Positions 10,602-21,463 of a stretch of 64,000 nt of DNA are shown here, piece after piece. The notes below the pieces were generated by a model. The model was given only the letters and a program-made list of their open reading frames with translations. It was not told the origin of the DNA and searched no databases. Numbering within the stretch: position 1 is the stretch's first letter; each line of letters begins with the position of its first letter. Source of the DNA: Siphlonurus alternatus (taxonomy: Eukaryota; Arthropoda; Insecta; Ephemeroptera; Siphlonuridae). The DNA lies in contig OX463779.1 in NCBI GenBank assembly GCA_949825025.1, positions 24,100,816 to 24,164,815 of the forward strand, read 5' to 3'. A program made the translations under genes and the position numbers.

Positions 10602-13272
10602 CATTGATCGTGCTCACCACATGTGCTATGCAAATCAAGCATAACATTGTCGAGCAAGTTGATTACAGCATGCAACTCAACTCCATATAAGGAAACATTA
10701 ACGCCATGGACTATGCTACCAAGCTTAATAACACAGTAATCAGAGACTGACACGAGGTCGCGCCATTTCCCAACTTTATAATACAAAACTTCTTTTTTTT
10801 TTTATTATTATAATTATTACAAAGTATGTAACTTACTTATTAAAACATGACATTATTATAAACTGTACTCTATAATATAATATACTTCGTTATATTAATT
10901 AATTATATTATGTCTTTTTACGTTGATATATACGTAAGTGAACTTGGAAAAGTTTTTTTTTTATTTATATGTATATCCGTACAACGAACCCGGGTCATGA
11001 GACCGACGCCGCTCCGGTTTATATTATCTGGCTGTTTGTCATCTCACTCCACTGTACACGACGAAGAGCGAACGGGCCATGGGCCATACTAGCTGGTAAG
11101 GTAGGGCGACGAACGACGTCAACGACTATAACACGGCGCGCGACCGGCCCCAATTATCTTACTGCTGATATAATGCAATTTCTTCTCGCTCGTTTTCTCC
11201 AGAAGCACCGTTAATAAATTTTGCCACACCACTGATTTAATCAACGCCAGTCACGAAATTATCTCTAGATTACTTATTTACATAATCACACTTAAAAAGC
11301 CTTAAGGTATATATAATAATATATAAGAATATTATGTTTTCTCATTAACTATATTTTAAGAAAGAATTTTTGTTCATTTTAAAAAAGGCATCACAACAGA
11401 CCCATCAAGAGAGAGGTGGGAGGTAGAGTTTAAAAAGAGAAGATATTATGAATACATCTCGTGGTTTATGGCAGTAAAAATACAAAGTTTAGTCTGCAGG
11501 AAGTCTTGGGTATGTTATTAAACAAGAGATCAAAATAAAAAGACCGCTCATTGCCGTCCTAAGTTAACGCTTGTAAGAGAAAGATGTGCGAATGGTTGCA
11601 GACTCATTAGGAGCGCGCTCCGCCCGCACTTAAACTGATCTTCTGAATGATGATGGTTCACTTAAGACTGTTATAAACTTAAGTGATGCTTTCGTGGAAT
11701 ACAAAATTAACATGAATAATTTTTCACGGTTATGAGGTATCTAATAAATATATAATTTATATATTTTGACTCAAAATTAATAACGTATTTACGGCATGAA
11801 AATGAATACATAAAAACTTATTTATTACTTTATTTAATTGGATATGTTAAAAAATTACATACACTTGATGTCAATATTCAACTGATAGTTAGGTACTTAA
11901 GCAAGTTCAATACAATACACTGTAGGTTTTGCTGTTTTACCATACCCGACTAGCTGTTTCAATGATGACGTTAATCTCTATATTAGTGTGTATGATATAA
12001 TTACAGCTTTGTTTCATTTTACCAATTTTTCTTAAAATCCTATACACTCATCATGAAATCAATTATTTTTAAAGCTTCTACTCGTATATTATGGTGGTTT
12101 CAATTTCTAAACTTAAACAATGAAAGTATAATTGATTTTGGGACAAATATTAACCATCGTCAATATATTTTATACGTATAAGATATAATATAATAAGCAA
12201 TCCTATATACGAGTATATACGCGTACGGTATGTTTACGAAGTTTTATGTTTATTAATTTTCATTTTTATGTTCTCTATAAACGATCTTACAAGCACTCTC
12301 ACAATACAGATTGTGCATACATGTGAGTACTTGAGAGGGCCAAGATCGAGACCCGGTGACAGCAGAGAGCTGGAGGGCTTCATATAGCCACGTTTGTGGT
12401 CAGCTTGCGAGAAAGCTGCAGCACGACTCGTTGGGAAGGGTTAACTCTGACAGTTCCCACACTCAACTTGAACATTAACTACTCCGCCATAATTTTATTA
12501 ATGTGCTGTATGAAACAATGATATTGTGCCAAGAAGAAGAAGTGTGCCGTATGTAGAAATGACGAAGACACGTGGCCTTAGGGGAGATAACTTCTGCTGA
12601 GGTATATACAAAATAGCAATGGACGACGGCTAGTTATATACCAAAGTATCATGAGCATGACACCCGCCGCGAGCAGGTCACGTGTGAACTATAGCGCAGG
12701 TCAGGAGGTCACACACAGAAATAATAACATGAATGCAAGCAAGGAGATTTTTGCCCTACAGCTATAGTAAGCTTGCTATATAATATAAGATAGACTTCTA
12801 TATATAAGCTGCAAATCTCTATGACGTTGGTTGTTACCAACCATTTCATACACTAACAACCTGGCAATAAATATATTATATATACTATATAGCCTTTCTA
12901 TAAGCTTGGGGCTACTTATAGCATGTCATGACCCTATGATCGCTTGGGCTCGCGCACGGTGTAAGACAAAGTGTGCGCATCTAATGCAAAAATCACCGAC
13001 GTTCCTGCAACGTGCTGCACGAGGGGGGAAACTAGCGATGTAATCATGGGCTCAAGACACGACCCGTAATCAGTTGCTAGCATCTTTTTCCGATGTCCAG
13101 TTACACGGCAAGCATGGAAAACGATATATAATATAACGATTAGACATTTCTTTGTAAGTCAACGTAATTTAAATAGGGATTGATTTTTTTTTAAGAATGT
13201 AATATTTTTCAAGTGCTAAATTTTCAATTGAATATATAGAATTCAACTGTCAGTCTAGAATAGTTAAAAATG

Positions 13273-13274
13273 AA

Positions 13275-13329
<55 letters not shown>

Positions 13330-13331
13330 AT
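13273..13331. repeat. (AATA)n microsatellite
   Basis: About 15 uninterrupted AATA units. The minus-strand ORF across it (leucine-poor, IYLF repeats) is an artefact of the repeat. About 110 bp to the right, AAATTTGAATTTGAATT resembles the oligomeric 3' tail of some LINEs, but no retrotransposon body is recognisable. Confidence 0.95.
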
Positions 13332-14987
13332 GCACATAAAAAAAAATCCATTAATTAAAAAATTATATGCCGAGGGCTTAAGTATGTTAATGTTGAATAA
13401 TCTGAAATAAAGTTTATGTTGTAATTTATGTAGCAAACAGCCTATGATCGAAATAAAAATTTGAATTTGAATTAAATGACGTAATTCATGAATGCTGAAA
13501 AAACAATATTTGAAACTAAAGTTGAATTGATTGATGTTTTTATATTAAGAAATTATGATATCTATATCCTCAAAGTGTTTTAATCTTTCTGCATAATATT
13601 ATTTAAATACTTAATCGGTACAAGCTGAATAAATATACTGATCAATACACTCAATCACTTGCTATCATCAATATGAAGGCTAATTTACGTAACAAATTAA
13701 AAAAAAAAATGTGATGTACCAAAATTAGTTCATGCTCACTAGTCTAGTGCTATTACTGTCAAGAAGAGTAATTATTTGCTCGCTCATCAATCACAGAGTA
13801 TGTGTTATATTAGTTCACATACAATTCAATCCAAATAATCAACTACTTATAAAAAAATATGTGAAAAGAAATTATGAAACATGATCGTAATTTATACTTT
13901 TTTTTTTTCTTCGTACACTCAATTTAAAATTAATGCTTCTAGCGTTCATATGTATCGGAGAGTTAAAAAAATGCACTTACAATGAATATTAAATTACATA
14001 ATTTTCACTCGAGTGCAGATGAAGCTTTTTTTACTTAGCGCGCGGAAAAATGTTCTCCATTTGATATTTTAGTTTAAAACATATTTCCTATCATCCCCAA
14101 TTTCGAGGTCTTCTGATTTTGAAATCGGAATTTAAAGTTGCCATAAATGCTGAAACAGTCATTTTGCGTGTTATTTGACAATAGGTTTATAGATATTATA
14201 GAACCAGAGAGTTTCGACTTAAATTCTACATGTAATGAATCTTACTTCCCGATAGTCCAATTTTTTATATTAACGAACGTATTAATAATAAAAAAAAAGT
14301 CTTGCTGTGAGGTGAGTGGACCACCGATACACAAATCCTCAAGTAATATTTAAATGTCCAATAAATTTAAACATTATCAATGATATATTATATTTTATTA
14401 TACTTCTAAGTCTTTAAAACATTGAAATGAAAGCTTTAACACGGTTTATTACTAGCCCAATTTAAAATTTATAGTTTTTAAGTCATTTTTATATCTATAA
14501 TAATATTTTTAATGTTATATATTTTTTAATGTTGTATGAATTCCAACAGTAAAATTGGATCAACTTTGTATATTATAAAACTCTCGCTCTACATTCAGTT
14601 CATGAGAAGTAAATTTTAATTTGTATTTAATAACTTAAAAAAAAGTGACCAAATGACATAATGAAGAAGAGTTAAATTATGGATCATTTTCATGGTACAA
14701 AATATTGTGACTATGTTATTGACTGTGTTAGGTAGTAAAATGTAAATAAAAACCGGTCTTTGGTTTCATTATAAAATATGAAAATAAATTTAAATTGTTT
14801 TTCTGGGTCATATTAATTAGTAATTTTGTGCTGGTAATTAATGGTGTGGTACGTGCAGTTCAAGTTAAAATAAGTGGAAAGGCGAGTACAAGCTGCACAA
14901 ATCACCAGTTTAAGGAGTTATAAATGTAGGTAAAAAAAAACTGAAATATTTTTTTCCCTAGTGTACGTATTGCTTCATATTGTAATC

Positions 14988-15005
14988 AATAATAATAATA
15001 ATAAT

Positions 15006-15068
<63 letters not shown>
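14988..15068. repeat. Compound (AAT)n-(TA)n microsatellite
   Basis: About 7 AAT units run directly into about 29 TA units, inside the large intron. Confidence 0.95.
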
Positions 15069-15070
<2 letters not shown>

Positions 15071-15417
15071 ATAAAATATCATATAATGTTTTGAAAATTG
15101 CTTGCAACTATTATTTTTATAGGTTGTATCAAATTTGTACCAAAAATGCTGTTGATTTTTTTTTTTAGCATGTTCATAGCTTTAAGTTCATCGTAATTTA
15201 TTTGGAACTAATAATTGGTTGCATTGGTTACTTGTTGAGAGCATGGAGAATTACTGTGTCATAGAGACATAAATTTCTGATGACGAACAAATTGCCTATA
15301 CTCCAAGGGGCTGTAATATGAGAAATGGCTGAGCAATCCTCATAAAATTATTTTGGAGATCAAATGTTATATATATTTTAGGTTACAGGTCCTGGAATAG
15401 AAGGTTTGCAGTCTTAC

Positions 15418-15722
15418 CTGTCCAATTTGCAGACCGTCAGCGAAGGCAATGAGGGCTACTCGGTCCGGGTCTGGGGGTAGCAGCGAGGGGGTGGGCTGTG
15501 TGGGCTGCTCGGGACTCTCGTCAGGCCAGTGAAGACGGTGAGCACGAGTCCCCGAACCCGGACCCGCGTGCCGACCCCCGCTACGGCGACGTCGCCGGCA
15601 CACCACGGCTAGACACACGGCTAGCAGTAGCGCCATTACCGCCAGTGCTGTGCCCAGGGAAGCCAGCAGTGCCGCCCCCGGACTAAGTGCGTACTCCTCC
15701 CAGCCCCGAGCAAGACCAGACA
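15418..15722 (-). CDS. Transmembrane exon of the sushi-domain membrane protein
   Basis: Seen: minus-strand acceptor gtttcag precedes 15722 and a strong donor CAG|GTAAGA follows 15418. The exon is 305 nt: two bases completing a phase-1 codon, then 101 codons ending in phase 0. Residues 1-13 (SGLARGWEEYALS) are juxtamembrane. Residues ~14-41 (PGAALLASLGTALAVMALL onward) form one hydrophobic helix. RRRRR follows immediately as a stop-transfer signal. The remainder is cytoplasmic, with a Gly/Arg-rich piece, HRLHWPDESPEQPTQPTPSLLPPDPD and AFADGLQIGQ. Topology is inferred as type I: sushi modules outside, basic side inside. Its GC content is well above the flanking (TA)n-rich introns. Phase chains correctly with exons at 17900 and 3450. 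Confidence 0.8.
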
Positions 15723-15888
15723 CTGAAACAGTACAGGTCGTACTTAATATTGTTGACGATTTGAAGTTTCCAGCGAGCAGATTTTATCAATATTTTTTTT
15801 ATCATGGAAATTTGAATAGAAAAATAGTTTATTTTCAACCTTTTCTCTTGATTTAAAAATCACGAACTAAAATTGTTACAAAAATTAC

Positions 15889-15898
15889 ACACACACAC

Positions 15899-15982
<84 letters not shown>
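15889..15982. repeat. Compound (AC)n-(AT)n microsatellite
   Basis: About six AC units followed by roughly 40 AT units. Intronic. Confidence 0.95.
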
Positions 15983-15984
<2 letters not shown>

Positions 15985-16428
15985 ATTACAGTATGACCAA
16001 CTATAAAATTAAAAATTATTAAACTGAATACTGCATGGAATCATTTGGCATATTTTCATACTACACTTTTCAGTATATGTCTGTCTGAGAGCATTATAAG
16101 ATTGAAAAAAAAAAAAAAAAAAAAAAATACAGTAAATGAAAAATAAAATTCAACATTACAATGCTGCATAAGACATCACCAAATAAAAAGCGAGAGAATG
16201 AGACTGCGCAGTACCATAAATACCTTTAATGAATACAAAAACTACAAAGGAGACTTCAACGCTCGATTCAAGACACGAAAACGACATACATTATTATTGT
16301 TTATAAAAAGGGTAAAATTAAACCACGATTTTTCATTGTAATTGTGCAGAGCCCTTTTTGCCTAGTAATGCAATCACGCGTATTAAAGTGCAGAAGGGAG
16401 TTGAACTTAGGACCTCATGCCTATTATA

Positions 16429-16432
<4 letters not shown>

Positions 16433-16502
<70 letters not shown>
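16433..16502. repeat. (AG)35 microsatellite
   Basis: 70 bp of uninterrupted AG on the plus strand. The two long plus-strand ORFs passing through it read poly-(Glu-Arg) and owe their length to the repeat. Just left of it, the minus strand carries AAGTTCAACTCCC, a B-box-like piece that may be a remnant of a tRNA-derived SINE. Confidence 0.97.
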
Positions 16503-16504
<2 letters not shown>

Positions 16505-16539
16505 ATATGTCCACATGCAAGTGCAAGGCTCGATCTCCT

Positions 16540-16880
16540 GCTGCACTTATTCCCAGGCGGCGCACGGTCTCAAGACAGGCAGCCCGGTGCATGCAGCATG
16601 CAGCGAGCGAGAAAGCTCGCGGATTTGTGTTCGGATCACGGCTCACCGACGTTGCTGCTGCTGTGCGTAGAGCAAACTCGCTAACCTTGCGTGCGTGCCA
16701 TGCAGGCTGGTACTGCTTCTGCTGCTTTTTAGCTGTCAATCGTGGTCGTCGCGACGTTCCCACGCTCTGTCGCAGCCCCGCCGCAACACGAGCACCGCGC
16801 CGCGCACGTCCCAACCAACCTGCCCTATTGTTTGTCTTGCTACATGTTCCTCTGTCTCCAGGCAGCAACAGTAGCAAGGG
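16540..16880. other. CpG-rich intronic patch
   Basis: A ~340-bp stretch of high GC with many CpG and CTG triplets, open in several frames on both strands with no consistent protein signature. It lies between the second sushi exon and the transmembrane exon. An internal promoter or enhancer is possible; an exon is less likely because no phase 1-1 splice pair is evident. Confidence 0.2.
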
Positions 16881-17259
16881 GTCGCTCTGATATACTTAAC
16901 TACTTTGACAACATCAACAAATCGACTCACATCCTCTGTATGTTATATACGGGTTATACCAAGTCAAACAAAGAAAATAATGCACATCGTATAAAATAAT
17001 ATACATCACGATATTTTAGATTTTTAATTTTCCAGGACTAAAATATTAAACAAACAGAAAATTTGTATTAATATAGAGTGAAGTTATTATTTATTTGTAT
17101 GGTTCAAGTGCTTGTAAATCCTGACAGCAATATATATATATTATTGGAATTTAAGTTGGTGTTTACATTCTAGAGAGAAATTTCAATTACTGATTTTGGT
17201 CTACTTCATCTGTATCAATTATAATTTTAATCAAAACTGTTGAAAATTTCGTCTCTGGA

Positions 17260-17510
17260 GCAACGTCTTGTCTAGAATGAAGGACGTCGTAGACAGGCGT
17301 TTGCATTAAGTTGCGAATGTCGATTCTCGGGTCCAGCTGATCGCGATGCGAACTCACGTCCTAGCTCGGTAAAAACGCGCGGTCTGGCGAGGAGCTGACT
17401 GCTCGGCATGCCAAGCACGCCTGGCCCGGGACGTTGAGAAATCAGCGTTCGCGCCCTGCTCGCCGCGCGGCCCCGCTCCATCCATCACAGAGTGTACCAC
17501 GGTTCGCCAG
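17260..17510. other. CpG-rich intronic patch, possible internal promoter
   Basis: A ~250-bp GC-rich block that includes a minus-strand ATG frame at 17272-17481 (starting ATGGAGCGGGGCC). It lies about 1.5 kb before the transmembrane exon on the gene's sense strand. It could be an alternative first exon for a short isoform, but I see no clear donor in phase and no core promoter. Confidence 0.2.
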
Positions 17511-17899
17511 GCCCGTAGCTCAACATCGGTGCACTCAAGAAAGAAAAACGGTGTTTTTCGTTCTAGTATTTAACTGAGATTTAATCTGAATTGGCCTTTT
17601 TTTTTATCTTGTTACAGTTGATAATTATATTCGATTGACGGGGAAAAATGTACATTAAATTACAATAAATTGATTAAATTATTGAAGTATAACTCAGAAA
17701 ATCAATCTTCATATAGTGTTCCGACAGAAGTAATCTCTAAATTGACATACATTGATGACAATATGCCAGCATCAGTGATGATATATTTTACGCATGATAT
17801 ATTTTTTTCTCTATGCATTTATCATTTCACAGCTCACAAACTGACGTATATTGAAGACATCCAAAGAATACGTTAAACATAACTGGGGTTGGTACTCAC

Positions 17900-18115
17900 G
17901 GTAGAAGGGCTGGTCATCAGGCAGGCACTCGGGCAGCATCGCAGGGGCCCAGCAGCCACCAGCCTCGCACGAGAACACGGGCTGCCCGTGCAGACGGAAG
18001 CCGGGCTGGCACGTGTAAGCCACGCGCGCACCCACGCGGTAGTGGCCGTCCGCCGCGAGCCCGAACAGCGCACCGTGTGGGATCCCAGGCAGAGCCAAGC
18101 ACCCCGACACCTCCA
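17900..18115 (-). CDS. Sushi/CCP module exon, membrane-proximal
   Basis: Seen: acceptor tctctgcag before 18115 and perfect donor GTGAGT after 17900. The exon is 216 nt with symmetrical phase 1-1, which is typical of exons encoding single sushi modules. It reads EVSGCLALPGIPHGALFG, then YRVGARVAYTCQPGFRLHG, VFSCEAGGCW and LPEC. This gives the canonical CCP order: Cys1, hydrophobic/Gly turn, YxxGxxVxYTC (Cys2), PGFxLxG, SC (Cys3), W, PEC (Cys4). One extra Cys sits before the Trp. Known: CCP modules bind proteins or sugars in complement regulators, selectins and insect cell-surface proteins. After Cys4 a short linker (LPDDQPFYR) leads to the transmembrane exon. Confidence 0.9.
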
Positions 18116-18204
18116 CTGCAGAGAAAATATTAGTTCATCAGGGGGAAAATCGAAATGTACTGTTTGTGTGAGACAATTATGTGGATAACTAAATAGAAGT
18201 CATC

Positions 18205-18238
<34 letters not shown>

Positions 18239-18601
18239 ATTCATCCTCTTCAAGAAATGGAGTCAAAAGAATTTCATAAGGAAAACTTTAAATCTTTATT
18301 TATCTCACTTAATATAAATTATTTAAAATTAGAGTTAAGAAAAATTATATGAACTCAATTGCTCGTGTTTTATTTTATCCTATAGAGAAAAAAATATATG
18401 CGAATTGCTGAAAAGTTTACTCTTAAAACCAATGTGTCTATTATACTTTTGATCTTTTGCATCAGTTGTATGGCATTGTTGATATAGTTATTGCAAAATA
18501 CAGTAATTAAATACTCAGGCTTTTGCATGCGTTCAAGTTACTAAAAAAAAAAAAAAAAAAAGAAAAGCTCAATTTGCACACAGGTTAGCCGCCAAACTCA
18601 C
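18116..18601 (-). other. Intron between sushi exons (486 bp)
   Basis: Minus-strand donor GTGAGT at 18596-18601, acceptor CAG at 18116-18118. It contains A-tracts at about 18209-18238 and 18543-18561. Nothing else is visible. Confidence 0.85.
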
Positions 18602-18850
18602 CGCAGATGGGGGTTCGTCCTCTCCAGAGTCCCCCGACACAACGTAGCTTGCTGGTCTCGCAGGGCGTCTCCGCGTCCCGGAGACCCTCAGCACATCGCA
18701 GCTCCATCTCAGCTCCGGGCGCCGCACTGTTGGCAGTCACCAGACCTCGCAGGCGCTCTACCACGGCGCCCTGAGTCGCAGGGGGTGGTGGACACCCTCG
18801 ACTGGCCTCGTTCGCAGCATCGTCTTCGCTCTGAGCCTCGCCACTACCGC
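18602..18850 (-). CDS. Sushi/CCP module exon, upstream of the membrane-proximal one
   Basis: Seen: acceptor cttgttgcag before 18850, donor GTGAGT after 18602, length 249 nt, symmetrical phase 1-1. The first ~24 residues are an acidic linker (GGSGEAQSEDDAANEAS). The CCP follows: SRGCPPPPATQGAV (Cys1), MELRCAEGL (Cys2), an extra Cys in ETPC, KLRCVGGLWRGRTPICG (Cys3, Trp, Cys4). The CxGGxW...PxC ending is diagnostic. The loop between Cys1 and Cys2 is somewhat longer and Ala-rich. This is the most 5' exon I can join; the signal peptide and any lectin, EGF or further sushi modules must lie further right or outside the window. A selectin-like protein such as Drosophila furrowed is one candidate family, but orthology is not shown. 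Confidence 0.88.
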
Positions 18851-19201
18851 CTGCAACAAGGGTAAGATTTCATCGTTAACATTACGTAACGATAACGGAC
18901 TGGAGCATGATATGAGAGTATAGTCATCTATTATCATGGACGGGAGTTTCCAAAAGTGGGGTCACTGTACTTCTTTGTGTTCCAGCAAAGTATATTTTTA
19001 TGTTAGTGTTTTCACTGCGAAATGTACTTTTCAAATTTTAAAATAAATTGTTAAATATTACCGTGTAAACAACTCTATATAAATCCCCTAGCAATAGTTG
19101 ACAAAAATAAACAAATTCTCAAACTCTCTAATGTTTGTCACATTTTTTATTCAGGGCTTGGTTTTAATCAATTTTACGAGTATCATTTTTATATTGTTTA
19201 C
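18851..19201. other. AT-rich stretch, no gene seen
   Basis: Follows acceptor tgttgcag of the upstream sushi exon and ends at the start of the large palindrome. It is part of the next upstream intron of the sushi gene if that gene continues to the right. No motifs noted. Confidence 0.4.
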
Positions 19202-19686
19202 AATGAGCAATTAGAAACGAAAAATTTTATTGGCTTAATCGAAAGAAGGGGTAAAAATATGACGTTGTGAATTGTTTCAGATTTTTTTGTGACCTATAAC
19301 TAATTTTAATTAATTAATTAAGTTGCATTATTTTGAGATTGCCGCCTCTCGTGACGCCTCTGACGTCACACCATTCTTGTACTTTTGCACTATAGATGAG
19401 ATTAGGTGAGAACATGCAGGTATGAAAATCAAAATGGCTGGCGCCACGTTTGAAATTCCCCGCCTCAAATTTTTGAAGTTTTAATTTGGGTTACGTTTGA
19501 TCAATTTTAGCTTTATTTTGTTCGCATACCACTGAAAAATATGGTTGAAATGTGATTTAAAACTTCTATCGTGCTCTAATATTGTTTAATACGTAAAAAG
19601 TAGAAAATTATGAGAGACTAACATCTTACATCAAATTAGTTTGCTTTCTTCCTTTAAATAAAATAATTTGCTGACTCTTCGTGTGC

Positions 19687-19762
19687 TAGTGGGTTAGCTC
19701 AGTGGTAAACACATCGGACTTCAAATTTCGTGGTTGCGGGTACGATTCTTTCTTCCGGCGAG
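19687..19762 (+). repeat. tRNA-like module in left palindrome arm
   Basis: TAGCTCAGTGG (19695-19705) fits the Pol III A box (TRGCNNAGYNGG). GGGTACGATTC (19738-19748) is a one-base-off B box, at tRNA-like spacing, with GGACTTCAAA between them as an anticodon-arm-like segment. The acceptor stem does not close, so this is a tRNA-derived or pseudo-tRNA sequence rather than a functional tRNA gene. Confidence 0.55.
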
Positions 19763-20067
19763 TTTTTATAAATACATTTTTTTTTCTTTAATTTTAATAT
19801 ATTTATGAATTCTAAATTTATAAAATGTGGTTAAAATATATGGTTTACAGCTATACTATCAATCGTAATTGATAACTTTTTAATAGTAAAGAGAGGGAAC
19901 AATATTATAATAAAAAATTACTTCAATTTTTCGCGTTCCAATAAGACATTTCTCTTACCGAGGCTCAAAGCTTAATTATAATAGTGTGGCACAGTGGCGG
20001 AGAAATTTTCTTTAATTAAATTAAACTAAACGAAAGGAAAGAAAAGTGTCGAGTTTAAAAAATCCTT

Positions 20068-20135
20068 CGACGTGGAGAATCAAACTCCCTACCACAAGAG
20101 TACGAGCTCTGCGTCTTCGCCACTGTGCCACACCA
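20068..20135 (-). repeat. Second tRNA-like module near palindrome centre
   Basis: On the minus strand TGGCACAGTGG fits an A box and GGGAGTTTGATTCTCC lies at B-box spacing, with 8 of 11 B-box positions matching by eye. It differs from the arm modules. Only its A-box half is mirrored on the left side (19984-20000). It is not a convincing functional tRNA. Confidence 0.4.
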
Positions 20136-20329
20136 AGCTTTGGGACACATTTTGAAAAATGTTTTATTTGAACGTATAAAAGTGAAGTAATTTTTTATTA
20201 ATATTGTTCCCTCTCTTTACTATTAAAAAGTTATCAATTACGACTGTAAACCATATTTTAACCACATTTTATAAATTTATAATTCATAAATATATTAAAA
20301 TTAAAGAAAAAAAATGTATTTATAAAAAC

Positions 20330-20401
20330 TCGCCGGAAGAAAGAATCGAACCCGCAACCACGAATTTTGAAGTCTGATGCGTTTACCACTGGGCTAACCC
20401 A
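20330..20401 (-). repeat. tRNA-like module in right palindrome arm
   Basis: Mirror copy of the left-arm module. Minus-strand TAGCCCAGTGG (20386-20396) and a perfect B box GGTTCGATTCT (20342-20352). It is the better-preserved of the two arm copies, so the ancestral module probably had a canonical B box. Confidence 0.55.
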
Positions 20402-20677
20402 CTAGCACACGAAGGGTTAGCAAATTATTTTATTTAAAGGAAGAAAGCAAACTAATTTGATGTAAGATGTTGGTCTCTCATAATTTTCTACTTTTTACGT
20501 ATTAAACAATATTAGAGCACGATAGAAGTTTTAAATCATATTTCAACCATATTTTTCAGTGGTATGCGAACAAAATAAAGCTAAAATTGATCAAACGTAA
20601 CCCAAATTAAAACTTCAAAAATTTGAAGCGGGGAATTTCAAACGTGGCGCCAGCCATTTTGATTTTCATACCTGCAT

Positions 20678-21463
20678 CAGAGCATACTTGAGTAGGAGGC
20701 CAAAACCCAGCCGGCGCGATCGTCATCTGTCGAGACATTAGCCGTCCGGAATTTAAAAAATAACATGCAATGTAATCGGGAGGAAATATTTTTTTTTAAA
20801 TATTTACTTGATATTAATGAAGGTGTCTTGTAGTGCGATAATACTTCAATGTAGTCTCCCGTTTGCTAATTATTTTATTTAGTTCATAAATATCATACTT
20901 CTTGAGAAATAAGACGGTAAAGTTAGGGCGGGAACTTGGTTCTATCTTCCAAGCTTTAGTAATGTATCATGACGTCACGAAATATTGAAATTACAAAAGT
21001 ACTTGAATCAACTTTCATACATTATTTTCGATGTAGTAAATAACTTTACTTGATATATACAAAGTATAGAAAATGCAATTAAGTAAAGTGAAAGTCACTC
21101 GCTATGAAGAAAGGCTTTCAATGTTCATTTGACGTCATCGCCAGTAAACTGACTTTTATTACTTCGCGCATGCCGGCGCATGCGCAGATGTAACAGAAGT
21201 AGCAGAAGTCGGGTTCATAAAAGTTTAATTTAAGTGTATTAATATTGTTTTTGCGTGAAAAAAAAGGTTGTCCAGTAAGATTAAACTATATTAGAGTTAA
21301 ACTTGTTTCATTTTGAAAACTCTAGCATACAGCGTAATTGTCGTAAACCGCGACCAAAGTGAAGTCCTCTCCCATTTGATTACACGCAAACCTGCTGCTC
21401 AGTAGGACGGCTATTGAAAAGTGGGCGCGGTCGTGTTGTGGCCTTCTACTCAAGTTCGCTCTG
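20678..21463. mobile_element. hAT-like MITE nested in the palindrome's right arm
   Basis: The element starts CAGAGCATACTTGAGTAG and ends with the imperfect complement (CTACTCAAGTTCGCTCTG), giving ~30-bp imperfect terminal inverted repeats. It is flanked by CCTGCAT at 20671-20677 and 21464-21470. The uninterrupted left arm of the palindrome shows this heptamer only once at the matching position (ATGCAGG near 19415), so the empty site is readable in the same window. If the base before is counted, the duplication is 8 bp with one mismatch, as for hAT elements; CAGxG...CxCTG ends also fit hAT. No transposase. It contains two TGACGTCA sites and an NRF-1-like GCGCATGCGC. Confidence 0.85.
21176..21185. 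promoter_or_regulatory. NRF-1-like palindrome inside the nested MITE
   Basis: GCGCATGCGC preceded by CATGCCGGCGC. This matches the core of vertebrate NRF-1 / insect Ewg binding sites. Whether it is used here is unknown. Confidence 0.3.

Larger units (their letters stand above)
3674..15417 (-). other. Large intron (11.7 kb) carrying mobile elements
   Basis: This separates the transmembrane exon from the LPSYEEAV exon. It contains a LINE (7658-9690), a TTAA-type palindromic MITE (9733-10116), a tandem duplication (10352-10601), an (AATA)n tract (13273-13331) and an (AAT)n/(TA)n tract (14988-15068). GC-richer patches at about 5080-5320, 6670-6890, 10980-11160 and 12300-12480 stand out from the AT background. 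I could not turn any into an exon in the right phase, so enhancers or unrecognised exons are possible. Confidence 0.5.
15723..17899 (-). other. Intron (2.2 kb) with microsatellites and two CpG-rich patches
   Basis: Bounded by donor GTGAGT (17894-17899) and acceptor AG (15723-15724). It contains (AC)n(AT)n, (A)n and (AG)n tracts, plus GC/CpG-rich patches at 16540-16880 and 17260-17510. Any exon between the neighbours would have to be symmetrical phase 1-1; I found none with good splice sites. The patches could be regulatory. Confidence 0.5.

Noticed and set aside
13224..13436. 70-residue minus-strand ORF
   Set aside because: Its core is translation of the (AATA)n microsatellite.
15498..15856. 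Plus-strand ORFs opposite the transmembrane exon
   Set aside because: The minus frame has splice sites, a hydrophobic helix and a stop-transfer signal; the plus frames have none.
16344..16890. Long plus-strand ORFs of 108 and 157 residues
   Set aside because: Both owe much of their length to the (AG)35 tract (poly Glu-Arg) and then run through a CpG-rich patch with no domain.
19687..19762. A functional tRNA gene
   Set aside because: A and B boxes are present, but the acceptor and D stems do not close and the same sequence is mirrored in a mobile palindrome.
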